Source of the DNA: an uncultured Alphaproteobacteria bacterium
GTDB taxonomy: Bacteria > Pseudomonadota > Alphaproteobacteria > HIMB59 > GCA-002718135
Direction of reading: 5' to 3'
Length of the DNA: 64,000 nucleotides
Assembly (NCBI GenBank): GCA_902570155.1
Contig: CACFXU010000007.1
Span: 1-64,000, forward strand
Part shown: positions 1-8,169 of the stretch, piece by piece
How positions within the stretch are numbered: the stretch's first letter is position 1
How the letters are laid out: every line of letters begins with the position of its first letter
Program-made: the position numbers and the translations under genes
The notes under the pieces: generated by a model
Told to the model about the DNA's origin: nothing
The model's database searches: none
Seen by the model: the letters and a program-made list of their open reading frames with translations, nothing else

Positions 1-1
1 A

Positions 2-1240
2 TTAGGAGATTTATATGCAATGCATTGGCCTTACAAACAACATAAATCTTCGAGAAATATTAAACTACTTCCTTTTCATAATGATTTGAAAAAAGAAGGG
101 GCATGCTTTGGTCAAGTGGCCGGTTTTGAAAGACCAATGTGGTATGCTCTAAATGGTAAGAAACCAGAATATGAGTATAGTTATGGCTATCAAAATTGGT
201 ATGATGCAGCAAAGTATGAAACAATAAACACAAGAAAAAACGCTGGTTTATTTGACTTAAGTGCCTTTGCAAAATTTGAAATTAAGGGAGACACTGCCTT
301 CAACGATCTTCAACGATTATGCTGTAATAATATTAAAAATTATCCAGGTAATACAACTTACACGCAAATGCTTAATTCAAATGGTGGCATTGTTGCCGAT
401 TTAACAGTTACTTGTATTGATACTAATTCTTTTCGTATTGTAACGGGTTCATCTGTTAGAGAACATGATAAAAAACATATTTCAGAAAATTTAAGTATAA
501 ACACAACTTTAATTGATATCACTGAAAGTTTAGCTTGCTTTGGTATTTTTGGTCCTAAAAGTAGAGAAATTCTAACAGAAATATTTGGAGAACATTTTTC
601 AAACGACAAGTTTAAATTTGGAACTGCTAAAGAAATATCAATTAAAAATAATAAATTAATCTTCCAAAGATTATCTTTTGTTGGTGAACTTGGTTGGGAA
701 ATTTATGTTCCTATAAATATATCTAGAGAAATTTATTTAGAGTTAGTTAAAGTTGGAGAAAAATATAACCTTTCACATGCTGGTGCCCATGCACTAGATA
801 TTATGAGAATGGAAAAGGGATATTTACATTGGGGTCATGATATTTCTCCAGCTGAAAACCCTTTTGAAGCTGGATTAGGATTAACTGTTAAATTAAATAA
901 AAAATCAGATTTTATAGGTAAAGAAGCTTTAAAAGCAAAAAATAGAATTAAAAAGAAACAACTAACAAATTTTGTTTTAGAAAAATCTACGCCAGGAAAC
1001 CCGCTCTTATTACATGATGAACCTATTTATTATAAAAATAAAATTGTGGGAGAAACAACTTCTAGCAATTATTCATTTTGTTATAATAAAAATATGGTTT
1101 TTGGATATATAGATTCAGAAATAGATTTAAAAAAATTAAATGGAAGTAATTTTGAAGTTGAGGTTGCTAAAAATAAATATGTTATGTTTGTTCAATTTAA
1201 TCCATTGCATGATCCTGAAAATAATTTTACAAAAATATAG
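2..1240 (+). CDS. C-terminal part of a dimethylglycine/sarcosine dehydrogenase-type FAD oxidoreductase (5' partial)
   Basis: The reading frame is open from base 2, so the gene begins upstream of the window; the ATG at 20 is internal. The visible part holds the end of the FAO-type middle region (ACFGQVAGFERP, then a W-Y-A segment) followed by a complete GcvT-like aminomethyltransferase fold: GLFDLSAFAKFEIKG, a central FGIFGPKSREIL, GELGWEIYVP and MRMEKGYLHWGHDI, with the C-terminal beta-barrel domain after about visible residue 300. Family members oxidatively demethylate dimethylglycine or sarcosine and hand the one-carbon unit to tetrahydrofolate in the GcvT domain. The flavin domain is not visible, so the substrate cannot be told. 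A glycine-betaine-derived methylamine is a reasonable inference for a marine bacterium. Confidence 0.88.
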   Translation, partial: LGDLYAMHWPYKQHKSSRNIKLLPFHNDLKKEGACFGQVAGFERPMWYALNGKKPEYEYSYGYQNWYDAAKYETINTRKNAGLFDLSAFAKFEIKGDTAFNDLQRLCCNNIKNYPGNTTYTQMLNSNGGIVADLTVTCIDTNSFRIVTGSSVREHDKKHISENLSINTTLIDITESLACFGIFGPKSREILTEIFGEHFSNDKFKFGTAKEISIKNNKLIFQRLSFVGELGWEIYVPINISREIYLELVKVGEKYNLSHAGAHALDIMRMEKGYLHWGHDISPAENPFEAGLGLTVKLNKKSDFIGKEALKAKNRIKKKQLTNFVLEKSTPGNPLLLHDEPIYYKNKIVGETTSSNYSFCYNKNMVFGYIDSEIDLKKLNGSNFEVEVAKNKYVMFVQFNPLHDPENNFTKI

Positions 1241-1258
1241 TTTTTTACGATCTAATGT

Positions 1259-2137
1259 ATGAAAAAAATTAGATTATTTTTTTCTATAGTAGTAATTATA
1301 TTAATAATTCTATCAATCTTTATTTATATTTTTCTAAATAATTTTGAAAAAGAAAAAATAATTAGTGATATTGAGAAGAAATTTGAAATTAAAATTAATG
1401 AAAAAAATAAAACTAAAATCAATATTTTTCCAATTGTAAAGCTTAACACAAACTTAGAGATTAAAGATTACAAAAATAATTTATATTTTGATAATATTAG
1501 AATTGATATTTCTCAGCCCGTATTTCAAGTTTCAGGAAATTTAACTATTCTCATTGATAATTTGAATATTAAGAATATTAATTTTAGTGAAGTAAATATT
1601 AATGGAAAAGTAAATTATATTGAAAATTATCTTAAATATAGTGATAATTTAGAAAATTTATTTGACTCAATTTATAATATTAATGGAAAAATAACTTTAG
1701 AAACAACTAATGAAGAAAAATTTCTAATTTCATTTTTAAAATTGTTCTTTGAAAAATTAGAAAATAAAAAAAATCAAAAATTTGCATTTTCTGAATTTAT
1801 AAATGCTTTTGGTAATGAAAGTTCTAATTTTAAAGGCGCAATAAATAAAAATAAAAATATTTTAGAAACTAACAAAATAGAAATCAGTAATAAAAACAAT
1901 AGAATTTTTATAAAAGGAGAATACAATTACAGTAATAATTTTATAGATATTATTTTAAATTTATCTCAAAATAATGAAATATATTTAACTACTTTGATAA
2001 AAGGAAACTTAAATAATCCTAAAATAAGTTTTGATAAAAATTCAAAATTTTTTCAAAATTCAAACTCAAATGAAAATAATATAATTGAAGAAAGCATCAT
2101 TCAATTTTTAAATAATTTTTTTGATTTCAATGATTGA
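1259..2137 (+). CDS. AsmA-like membrane-anchored protein
   Basis: A 292-residue protein, very rich in Asn, Lys and Ile. Residues about 5-27 form a single N-terminal membrane helix, and the rest would be periplasmic. Two features recall AsmA/DUF3971-type proteins: the short segment after the anchor (IEKKFEIKIN, then INIFPIVKLNTNLEIKD), matching the usual start in which a bilayer-facing beta-sheet begins, and the C-terminal GNLNNPKISFDK, like the GTLDDPK motif near the end of AsmA proteins. It is much shorter than AsmA of E. coli (about 617 residues). AsmA-like proteins are thought to carry lipid between membranes; that role is inferred here. It lies 18 bases after the preceding gene and overlaps the AEC permease gene. 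Confidence 0.5.
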   Translation: MKKIRLFFSIVVIILIILSIFIYIFLNNFEKEKIISDIEKKFEIKINEKNKTKINIFPIVKLNTNLEIKDYKNNLYFDNIRIDISQPVFQVSGNLTILIDNLNIKNINFSEVNINGKVNYIENYLKYSDNLENLFDSIYNINGKITLETTNEEKFLISFLKLFFEKLENKKNQKFAFSEFINAFGNESSNFKGAINKNKNILETNKIEISNKNNRIFIKGEYNYSNNFIDIILNLSQNNEIYLTTLIKGNLNNPKISFDKNSKFFQNSNSNENNIIEESIIQFLNNFFDFND

Positions 2138-3068
2138 TTTATTAAATATAGTTAGCAGTGTGTTTGGATATATCCTTTTTGGATTTTTTTTAAATAAATT
2201 ACAAATACTTCCAAAAAAATATATTGATTATTTTGATTTTACTGGTTTTAACATTCTTTTACCTTTGGCTTTAATTATATATTTTTGGCAAGTCTCATTT
2301 CCTCAAATTAATTCTATTGGCCTGATCATCTCATTTTTTGCTTCAGGAATTTTTATATCCATGACTGGATTTTTAATTAGCAAGAAATTTTTAAATTTTA
2401 AAACAGATGACTCTGCACTTTTTGGATTAGCTGCTTGTTTTGGTAACACGGTGGCAATGGGAATACCTCTTATGTATGCAGTTTTGGGTCCAATAAATAC
2501 AATTCCTTATATGATATTAGTTTTTTTTCATGGTATTGTTCATTTTAGCTATACTGTTATTATAATAGAAGTTTATAGAAATAGACAAAAAAGTATTGTT
2601 GAAATTTTTTATCAAATATTATTAGGTATAATTAAAAATATTGTACTTTTTGGGATGATAATTGGAATCACTCTTAATTACTCTAATCTTATTGTCCCAT
2701 CTATTATGAAACAGCCTTTAAATATTTTTGTAAACCTTGCTCTTCCAATGGTTCTTATTTCTTTAGGTCTCGCATTGGGAAATTTTAAAATTAGAGAAAA
2801 TATTTATAGCGCAATACTATTAACTATCTTAAAAAATTTCATTCATCCTATAATTGCATTTTGTTTAGCACAATTTATATTAGAGCTTGATAGTCTCTTG
2901 GTAATTATTGTTACTATGGCCGCAGCTTTACCAAGTGGGTCTCAGTCATATTATTTTGCATACAGATATAACTCACTAAAAGCTGTAGTTTCTTCCAATG
3001 TAGTATTAAGTACGTTTGTTAGTTTTTTTACACTGTCTTTATTATTAGTATTTTTTGATATTACGTAG
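2130..3068 (+). CDS. AEC family (auxin efflux carrier-like) permease
   Basis: About 312 residues, with roughly ten hydrophobic segments. The pattern fits the AEC/MdcF family: an N-terminal GYILFGFFLNKLQILP, a conserved central AACFGNTVAMGIPL region where the unwound helix lies, and a C-terminal AAALPSGSQSYYFAYRY segment. Family members move organic acids such as malonate or malate across the inner membrane, usually by proton coupling. A TTG at 2121 is possible, but the ATG at 2130 is preferred; it overlaps the end of the AsmA-like gene by eight bases (ATGATTGA), which suggests translational coupling. No Shine-Dalgarno is visible. The 3' end overlaps the convergent TPR gene by eight bases. The substrate is unknown. 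Confidence 0.8.
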   Translation: MIDLLNIVSSVFGYILFGFFLNKLQILPKKYIDYFDFTGFNILLPLALIIYFWQVSFPQINSIGLIISFFASGIFISMTGFLISKKFLNFKTDDSALFGLAACFGNTVAMGIPLMYAVLGPINTIPYMILVFFHGIVHFSYTVIIIEVYRNRQKSIVEIFYQILLGIIKNIVLFGMIIGITLNYSNLIVPSIMKQPLNIFVNLALPMVLISLGLALGNFKIRENIYSAILLTILKNFIHPIIAFCLAQFILELDSLLVIIVTMAAALPSGSQSYYFAYRYNSLKAVVSSNVVLSTFVSFFTLSLLLVFFDIT

Positions 3069-3615
3069 ATTGAGAAATAAACGATTGTATTCTCTCTTTT
3101 TTATCCATAGTTTTTACACTAAAAGGAAAAATCTCTAGCATCTTATCATATACATCAATTGCCTGTTGAAACTGACCCTGATGAATAAAAATTAAACCCA
3201 TTCCATCTAGAGCACCAAAATGTCTTGGCTCTAATTCAAGAGTTTTAATGATGTCTTGCATAGATTGATCAAAATTACCCATCATAAAGTGAACTGTAGC
3301 CCTTTTATTCCAACCTTCTGCAAAATTAGGATCTTCTTCAATTAAATTATTAAAAAATCTAATTGCTAATGGATAATTTCTTAAATTCATAGCTTGAATA
3401 CCCTTCTCAAAATATTCAATTACTTTTGGATCATCAACTTCATACCATATATTCCAAATGTCAGATATCAAATCTCTTATCTCATCCTGATTTTCAGTCT
3501 CATTTAATTTTTTAAACAAATTATTTAGCCTTGGATCATTTTGATCTGCTAATGTTATTTTGCTAGCAAACAAAAGGCTTATACTGACAATTAATATTTT
3601 AGAGATAACTCTCAT
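3061..3615 (-). CDS. Periplasmic TPR-repeat protein
   Basis: From the ATG at 3615 the product begins MRVISKILIVSISLLFASK, a clear signal peptide ending near LADQ. An upstream ATG at 3654 would bury this signal behind 13 charged residues and is less likely. The mature part (about 165 residues) carries about three tetratricopeptide repeats, seen as FEKGIQAMNLRNYPLAIRFF, WNKRATVHFMMGNFDQSMQD and LDGMGLIFIHQGQFQQAIDV, each ending in a Pro-containing turn (EEDPNF, LEPRHF, IFPFS). TPRs mediate protein contacts; the partner is not evident. The gene overlaps the 3' end of the DUF2805 gene upstream by 17 bases, so the two are probably cotranscribed. Confidence 0.8.
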   Translation of the reverse strand: MRVISKILIVSISLLFASKITLADQNDPRLNNLFKKLNETENQDEIRDLISDIWNIWYEVDDPKVIEYFEKGIQAMNLRNYPLAIRFFNNLIEEDPNFAEGWNKRATVHFMMGNFDQSMQDIIKTLELEPRHFGALDGMGLIFIHQGQFQQAIDVYDKMLEIFPFSVKTMDKKERIQSFISQST

Positions 3616-3832
3616 ATTTAAATGATTTTTCGGATAGATTTCTTTTCTTTTCATGCTTTCTCGTTCTCCCTGTTACTCTAGTTCTCCATAACTTAAATGA
3701 TCTAGGTTTCAGATTTGTTCTCATTATTTTTATAACCTCTGATTCGGTTACACCGTGAATTCTTTTTATTTTTTCAAAAGAGGTTTTATCGCACCAGGCT
3801 AATTTAATAATATTATCTATATTCTCCTGCAT
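3599..3832 (-). CDS. DUF2805 / TIGR03643 family small protein
   Basis: A 77-residue basic protein. Its layout matches the DUF2805 family: an N-terminal helix with IIKLAWCDKTSFEKIKRIHG, then VTESEVIKIMR, then the characteristic LKPRSFKLWRTRVTGR followed by a Lys/Arg-rich tail. The first part looks like a small helix-turn-helix (AWxDxTxFexIxxxxGxtExeVIxxMR). The biochemical role of the family is not established; in other bacteria it is often found near DNA photolyase or cryptochrome genes, which are absent here. It precedes and overlaps the TPR protein gene. Confidence 0.85.
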   Translation of the reverse strand: MQENIDNIIKLAWCDKTSFEKIKRIHGVTESEVIKIMRTNLKPRSFKLWRTRVTGRTRKHEKKRNLSEKSFKYESYL

Positions 3833-3872
3833 ATTATGAATATAGTTCTCTATTAATTAAATTCTAAAAAAA

Positions 3873-4505
3873 ATGATTGATTTGTATTCATCACCTACCC
3901 CTAATGGTCGAAAAATTAGCATTATGCTTGAAGAATTAGGTGTGGATTTTAATCCAATTTTAATAAATTTAGATAAAAAAGAGCAATTTAGTGAAGAGTT
4001 TTCAAAAATATCTCCTGCAAATAAAATTCCTGTAATTGTAGATAATGATAACAACCAAACAGTGTTCGAATCCGGGGCTATCCTTCTTTATCTGGCAAAA
4101 AAATATGATAAATTTCTAGATAAAGATAAGTATTGGGAAATAATACAATGGGTTTTTTTTCAAATGGCTTACGTTGGGCCAATGCTAGGCCAGGCTCATC
4201 AATATTTGTTTTATCATCCTGGTAAAAGCAAATTTGCAGAAGATAAAACAAAAGGCTATGCACAACATATATATTCAATTTTGGATAAAAGACTTTCTAA
4301 ACAAGAATATTTTTCGGATAACTATTCAATAGCTGATATTTCAATTTGGCCTTGGACAGCTCGTTATGAAAGGCATCAAATAAATTTGCATGATTATCCA
4401 AATGTGTTGAGATGGTATAAACAAATATCAACAAGACCTGCAGTTATTAAAGGATATAATTCTGTAGGCGAATCTTATGAAATCCCTAAACCCTATGCGT
4501 TGTAA
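3873..4505 (+). CDS. Glutathione S-transferase family protein (YfcG/YghU type)
   Basis: A 210-residue cytosolic protein with an N-terminal thioredoxin-like domain (residues about 1-80) and an all-helical C-terminal domain. The start MIDLYSSPTPNGRKISIMLE is typical of nu-class GSTs such as YfcG, where the Thr/Asn region contacts glutathione rather than a catalytic Cys or Ser. NKIPVIVDND carries the cis-Pro that binds the gamma-glutamyl backbone, and FESGAILLYLAKKY carries the Glu-Ser of the G-site. Homologues reduce disulfides using two glutathiones. The 3' end overlaps the convergent LysE-type gene by 13 bases, and the gene starts 40 bases from the divergent DUF2805 gene. Confidence 0.88.
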   Translation: MIDLYSSPTPNGRKISIMLEELGVDFNPILINLDKKEQFSEEFSKISPANKIPVIVDNDNNQTVFESGAILLYLAKKYDKFLDKDKYWEIIQWVFFQMAYVGPMLGQAHQYLFYHPGKSKFAEDKTKGYAQHIYSILDKRLSKQEYFSDNYSIADISIWPWTARYERHQINLHDYPNVLRWYKQISTRPAVIKGYNSVGESYEIPKPYAL

Positions 4506-5101
4506 AATAGTACTGAGCCTGCGGTTATAATTAAAAGGATTGCTAAAAACTTTTCAACAATTTTTTTTAATTTTTCATTATTAAGATATTGTCTGATAAC
4601 ACTTCCTCCATATGCCCATATACTAATGGAAGGAATATTAACTACTGTAGACATAATAACCATAAATAGTGTTCCAATTATTATATTTTCATCTTTTGGA
4701 TAATATAATGTTACTGCAGTTGAACAGATTACCCAAGCTTTTGGATTTACAAATTGAAACAAAATTGCTTCATGATATTTTAATGGTCTTGATCTATCTT
4801 CAGTCTTTGAAATATTTAAAGACCCAAACATTTTATATGCTAAATAAAGAATGTAGCCTGCTCCAACATATCTTAAAATATCATAGAGTATAGGATAGGT
4901 AATAAACAAAGATCCAAGACCTAGACATACAAGTGCTAATTGCAAACCATGACCAGAAGGAATCCCAAAAATATTAGGTATAGATCTTATAAATCCAAAT
5001 TTTATACCTGATGCAGTTAAAATACTATTGTTTGGACCTGGAGTTACGTACATAATAAAATTATACACTGCTAAAGCAGCTATTAATTCCCATGTAATCA
5101 T
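4493..5101 (-). CDS. LysE/RhtB family amino-acid exporter
   Basis: A 202-residue integral membrane protein with about six hydrophobic segments. The N-terminal signature of the family is present: YVTPGPNNSILTASGIKFG, followed by PSGHGLQLALVCLG. The middle contains FQFVNPKAWVICSTAV, where the NPKAW motif is conserved in LysE proteins. Members export amino acids or derivatives such as lysine, threonine or homoserine lactone using the proton gradient; the substrate cannot be read from sequence. It is the last gene of a possible minus-strand unit, with yajQ four bases upstream. Confidence 0.87.
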   Translation of the reverse strand: MITWELIAALAVYNFIMYVTPGPNNSILTASGIKFGFIRSIPNIFGIPSGHGLQLALVCLGLGSLFITYPILYDILRYVGAGYILYLAYKMFGSLNISKTEDRSRPLKYHEAILFQFVNPKAWVICSTAVTLYYPKDENIIIGTLFMVIMSTVVNIPSISIWAYGGSVIRQYLNNEKLKKIVEKFLAILLIITAGSVLFYNA

Positions 5102-5104
5102 TTT

Positions 5105-5590
5105 TTAATCTCTAAAATTTACAAATTGGACTGGTATACCTATGTTAGCATCCTCAATAAGCTTCATTACACTTTGTAAATCATCTTTTTTCTTTCCTTC
5201 AACACGAAGTTCATTCCCATTGATCTTTACTTGAACTTTTAATTTAGAACTTTTGACATCAGAAGTAATTTTTTTACACAGGGATTGCTCAATTCCTTCT
5301 ACTAATTCATACGTCTGACGAACCTTATTTCCCCCCGCTTTTTCCATATCATTTTTTTTTAAACATAAAGGATCAACTTTTCGTCTAACAAAATGAGTAA
5401 CGAGCATGTCATTTACTTGACCAGCTTTCATTTCATCATCAGTAATAACAACTATGGTATTTTCTTTTTTTTCAATTGAAGTATCTGATCCTTTAAAATC
5501 GTATCTGGTGGTAATTTCTCTTGTAGCATTTCCTAGTGCGTTATCAATTTCTTGATGATCTAATCTGTTTACAATATCAAAACTAGGCAT
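5105..5590 (-). CDS. yajQ: YajQ family nucleotide-binding protein
   Basis: 161 residues, the usual length for YajQ. It begins MPSFDIVNRLDHQEIDNALG and continues TTRYDFKGS, the family hallmark, and ends with IPVQFVNFRD as most members do. YajQ has two ferredoxin-like halves. Family members bind nucleotides, and the Xanthomonas homologue was reported to bind cyclic di-GMP and act with a LysR regulator; whether this protein does so is not shown by sequence. The gene lies in a compact minus-strand run rmuC-yajQ-lysE with gaps of three to five bases. Confidence 0.95.
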   Translation of the reverse strand: MPSFDIVNRLDHQEIDNALGNATREITTRYDFKGSDTSIEKKENTIVVITDDEMKAGQVNDMLVTHFVRRKVDPLCLKKNDMEKAGGNKVRQTYELVEGIEQSLCKKITSDVKSSKLKVQVKINGNELRVEGKKKDDLQSVMKLIEDANIGIPVQFVNFRD

Positions 5591-5594
5591 TTAT

Positions 5595-6554
5595 TTAGTT
5601 TATTACATCGTCATTTATATCTGGCAACTGTTTTTTAGTACTTAATCTTCCTAATTTTTTCATCTTTTCTACTTTTTTAGTCAAACTTCCTGAACCATCT
5701 TGCAATCTTTGTTTAGCTTCATCCATTTTTGATTTAGCTAAATCTATTGACTGATTAGCTTTTACAAACGACTCATATACACTTACTGTTTTATCATAAA
5801 TATCCGATGCAGCTGATGCTATATCTTTTATTGTTTTAGATTGTTTATCAACCCGCCACATATTTTCTACAGCTTTAAGTAAAAAGGGTAAAGTTGATGG
5901 ACCAACAATAATTATTTTATTGCTCCATGAATCTTCGATAAGTTTATTTGCCTCATTATATAAAGTAAGTAATGCTGGTTCTATTGGCACAAACATTAAA
6001 ACATTATCAATTGTATTGATTCCATATATTTTTGAATAATTATCTTTACTCAAACTTCTAATCGAAGTTTTTGTTGAATCCAAAAATTTTTTCAAAAATA
6101 TCTTCTTTTGTTGATTGTCATTTGTATTAGAATAATCATGCCAAGAATCTAAGGACACTTTTGAATCTATAATTATGTGTCTATTACCTGGCATATGAAC
6201 AATTACATCGGGTTTTTGTAAATTGCCATCTTCATCTCTAAAAGTTTTTTGAGTTGAGTACTCTTCTCCTTCTCTTAAACCAACACTATCTAAAATATTT
6301 TTAAGTACAAATTCTCCCCAAGGACCTTGTTGAAGCGCACCACCTCTAATTAATGTATTTTCAATTCTATCTTGAGCTAAATTAAAATTTTGTAAAGATT
6401 GCTGAATTGATTGCATGTGATTTTTTAAGGAAGTAAGATCAGTATCATCTTTTATTTCAGAACTTTTTGGTTTGCGAAGAAAAAATAAAATTGCTAAAAA
6501 ACCAACTCCAGATAAAAAACCAATAATGAAAACAAATATAAGATTTTCAAACAT
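5595..6554 (-). CDS. rmuC: DNA recombination protein RmuC homologue
   Basis: About 319 residues; the ATG at 6554 is preferred over a GTG one codon upstream. One membrane helix lies at residues about 3-24 (ENLIFVFIIGFLSGVGFLAI), then a short helical linker with coiled-coil character, then the RmuC domain with GPWGEFVLKNILDSVGLREG and the nuclease-like core KPDVIVHMPGNRHIIIDSKV, in which D-x-K lies in a PD-(D/E)XK-like setting. In E. coli RmuC (about 475 residues) limits inversions at short repeats. This form lacks much of the long N-terminal coiled coil, in keeping with a reduced genome. Confidence 0.93.
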   Translation of the reverse strand: MFENLIFVFIIGFLSGVGFLAILFFLRKPKSSEIKDDTDLTSLKNHMQSIQQSLQNFNLAQDRIENTLIRGGALQQGPWGEFVLKNILDSVGLREGEEYSTQKTFRDEDGNLQKPDVIVHMPGNRHIIIDSKVSLDSWHDYSNTNDNQQKKIFLKKFLDSTKTSIRSLSKDNYSKIYGINTIDNVLMFVPIEPALLTLYNEANKLIEDSWSNKIIIVGPSTLPFLLKAVENMWRVDKQSKTIKDIASAASDIYDKTVSVYESFVKANQSIDLAKSKMDEAKQRLQDGSGSLTKKVEKMKKLGRLSTKKQLPDINDDVIN

Positions 6555-6560
6555 CACTAT

Positions 6561-6977
6561 TTAGATAAGATATAAATATATTATCAAATATCTAGCAATT
6601 TTCCCAATAGATACAAATATTAAAAAAAAAGTAATATTATATTTTACTGTACCTGCTGCAAATGCGATTGGATCTCCAATAATAGGTACCCATGAAAATA
6701 ATAATGACCATTTTCCATACTTTTTGAAAATATCTGTAGCTTTCTGTAATAAGTATTGATTTACTGGGAACCAAGGTTTCTTAATAAGAAAATTTACAAA
6801 GTAACCACATATCCAACTGATTACAGATCCTAAAATATTACCTGCTGAAGCAAAAAATAATAATAAAAATGGATTATACTTATTAGATAATAATAGTGCT
6901 GATAAATATGTCTCTGAAGCAAAAGGAAAAAAAGTACCTAAAGACAGACAAAAAATAAATAATGATGAATAGATCAA
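6561..6977 (-). CDS. YqaA family (DedA/SNARE-associated-like) membrane protein
   Basis: A 138-residue membrane protein. Only a TTG start is available; an in-frame stop lies shortly upstream and no internal Met occurs early. The order of motifs fits the YqaA branch of the DedA superfamily: FPFASETYLSALLL at the N-terminus, FASAGNILGSVISWICGYF with the conserved G-N-x-x-G, and FSWVPIIGDPIAFAAGTVK with the G-D-P. DedA-type proteins flip lipid carriers or keep the proton gradient in balance; the role of YqaA is not settled. It lies seven bases upstream of rmuC in the same direction. Confidence 0.85.
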   Translation of the reverse strand: MIYSSLFIFCLSLGTFFPFASETYLSALLLSNKYNPFLLLFFASAGNILGSVISWICGYFVNFLIKKPWFPVNQYLLQKATDIFKKYGKWSLLFSWVPIIGDPIAFAAGTVKYNITFFLIFVSIGKIARYLIIYLYLI

Positions 6978-7026
6978 AGTATTTCTTATTGTTAATTTAT
7001 GTTATTGTTATGTTACTTATCAATTT

Positions 7027-8169
7027 ATGAACGATTTTCCAAAAGAAGAATTTATTTCCAGAATTGAAAAAATACAAATACATATTGAAAAAGAAAATAT
7101 TGATGCTGTTATTATAACTTCACCGTCAAATTTTAGATATTTCACTGGACTTGATAGTAATTTTTGGGAAAGTCCTACAAGACCCTGGTATTTAATTATT
7201 TCAAAAAAAAATCCAATTAAAGCTTTAATTCCATCTATTGGTATTACAGCTATGCAAAACACATTAGTCAATGATATCGAAACTTGGGAGTCTCCAAATC
7301 CGAAAGATGAAGGAATATCTTTATTGAAAAAAAACATTAAAAGTTTTCCTAAAAATTCAAATATTGGTTTCGAATTAGGAAATGAAACTTTTTTGCGAAT
7401 GAGTATTAACGATTATCAGGATATTCAAAAAAATTTATCAGAATATAATTTTGTTGATGCTAGTAAAATACTTTGGAGTATAAGAAAATTAAAATCTGAA
7501 ATAGAGATCAGTAATATTAAAGAAATTTGTTCTATTACAAGTAAGGTGTTTGATAATTTTCCTGAAAAAATTAATTTAGGAATGAGTGAAAAACAAATTA
7601 CATCAATATTTAAAAAAGAATTAATTGAGGGTGGTGCAGATTATATTCAATATATGGCGTGTGCTTCGGGACTTAATGGTTATAATCAGATTATCTGTAA
7701 CCCAACAGAAAGGGTAACTAAAGATGGTGATATTCTAATTATTGATACCGGTGCAACATTAAATGGTTATTTTTCAGATTTCGATAGAAATTTTGGCTTT
7801 GGAAGAATTAACAAACAAGTTCTAGATGCATATAATAAATTGTGGGAAGCAACTGAGAGAACTTTAGAAATTATAAAACCTGGAACTAGTTGTTCAGAAA
7901 TATATTCTAAATTATCTTATAGTTTAACAACTAACAACATATCAGTTGGAAGGATGGGTCATGGTTTAGGCTTACAACTGACTGAGCCGCCAAGTATTAT
8001 GAAAAATGACAAAACATTACTTGAGGAAAATATGATTATAACTCTTGAGCCATCAATTGAAATGGACGAAAATAAAATATTAGTACAAGAAGAAAATTTA
8101 TTGATAACTAAAAATTCCTATAAACTTTTAAGTACTAGAACTCCTGAAAATTTACCTATTATTAATTAG
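7027..8169 (+). CDS. M24 family metallopeptidase (Xaa-Pro peptidase-like)
   Basis: 380 residues with two domains: a creatinase-like N-terminal domain (1-150; IDAVIITSPSNFRYFTGLDS) and the pita-bread catalytic domain (about 155-380). Metal ligands can be placed: D240 in IIDTGA, D251 in SDFDRNFG, H312 in MGHGLGLQ, E341 in TLEPSIE, and E355 or E356 in LVQEENLL, so the site looks intact. Related enzymes include Xaa-Pro dipeptidases and ectoine hydrolase DoeA. There is no signal peptide, so it is cytoplasmic. It converges on the peptide-type ABC importer genes with no spacer (stop at 8169, next stop at 8170), so it may process what that importer brings in; this is inference. Confidence 0.88.
   Translation: MNDFPKEEFISRIEKIQIHIEKENIDAVIITSPSNFRYFTGLDSNFWESPTRPWYLIISKKNPIKALIPSIGITAMQNTLVNDIETWESPNPKDEGISLLKKNIKSFPKNSNIGFELGNETFLRMSINDYQDIQKNLSEYNFVDASKILWSIRKLKSEIEISNIKEICSITSKVFDNFPEKINLGMSEKQITSIFKKELIEGGADYIQYMACASGLNGYNQIICNPTERVTKDGDILIIDTGATLNGYFSDFDRNFGFGRINKQVLDAYNKLWEATERTLEIIKPGTSCSEIYSKLSYSLTTNNISVGRMGHGLGLQLTEPPSIMKNDKTLLEENMIITLEPSIEMDENKILVQEENLLITKNSYKLLSTRTPENLPIIN

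Noticed and set aside
20-1240. A complete gene starting at the ATG at 20
   Set aside because: The frame stays open to the first bases of the window (LGDLYAMHWPY) and the protein lacks its flavin domain, so it is the end of a longer gene.
6986-7010. TTATTGTTA repeated twice before the M24 peptidase gene
   Set aside because: Nine-base AT-rich repeats are expected by chance in DNA of this composition and no further support was found.
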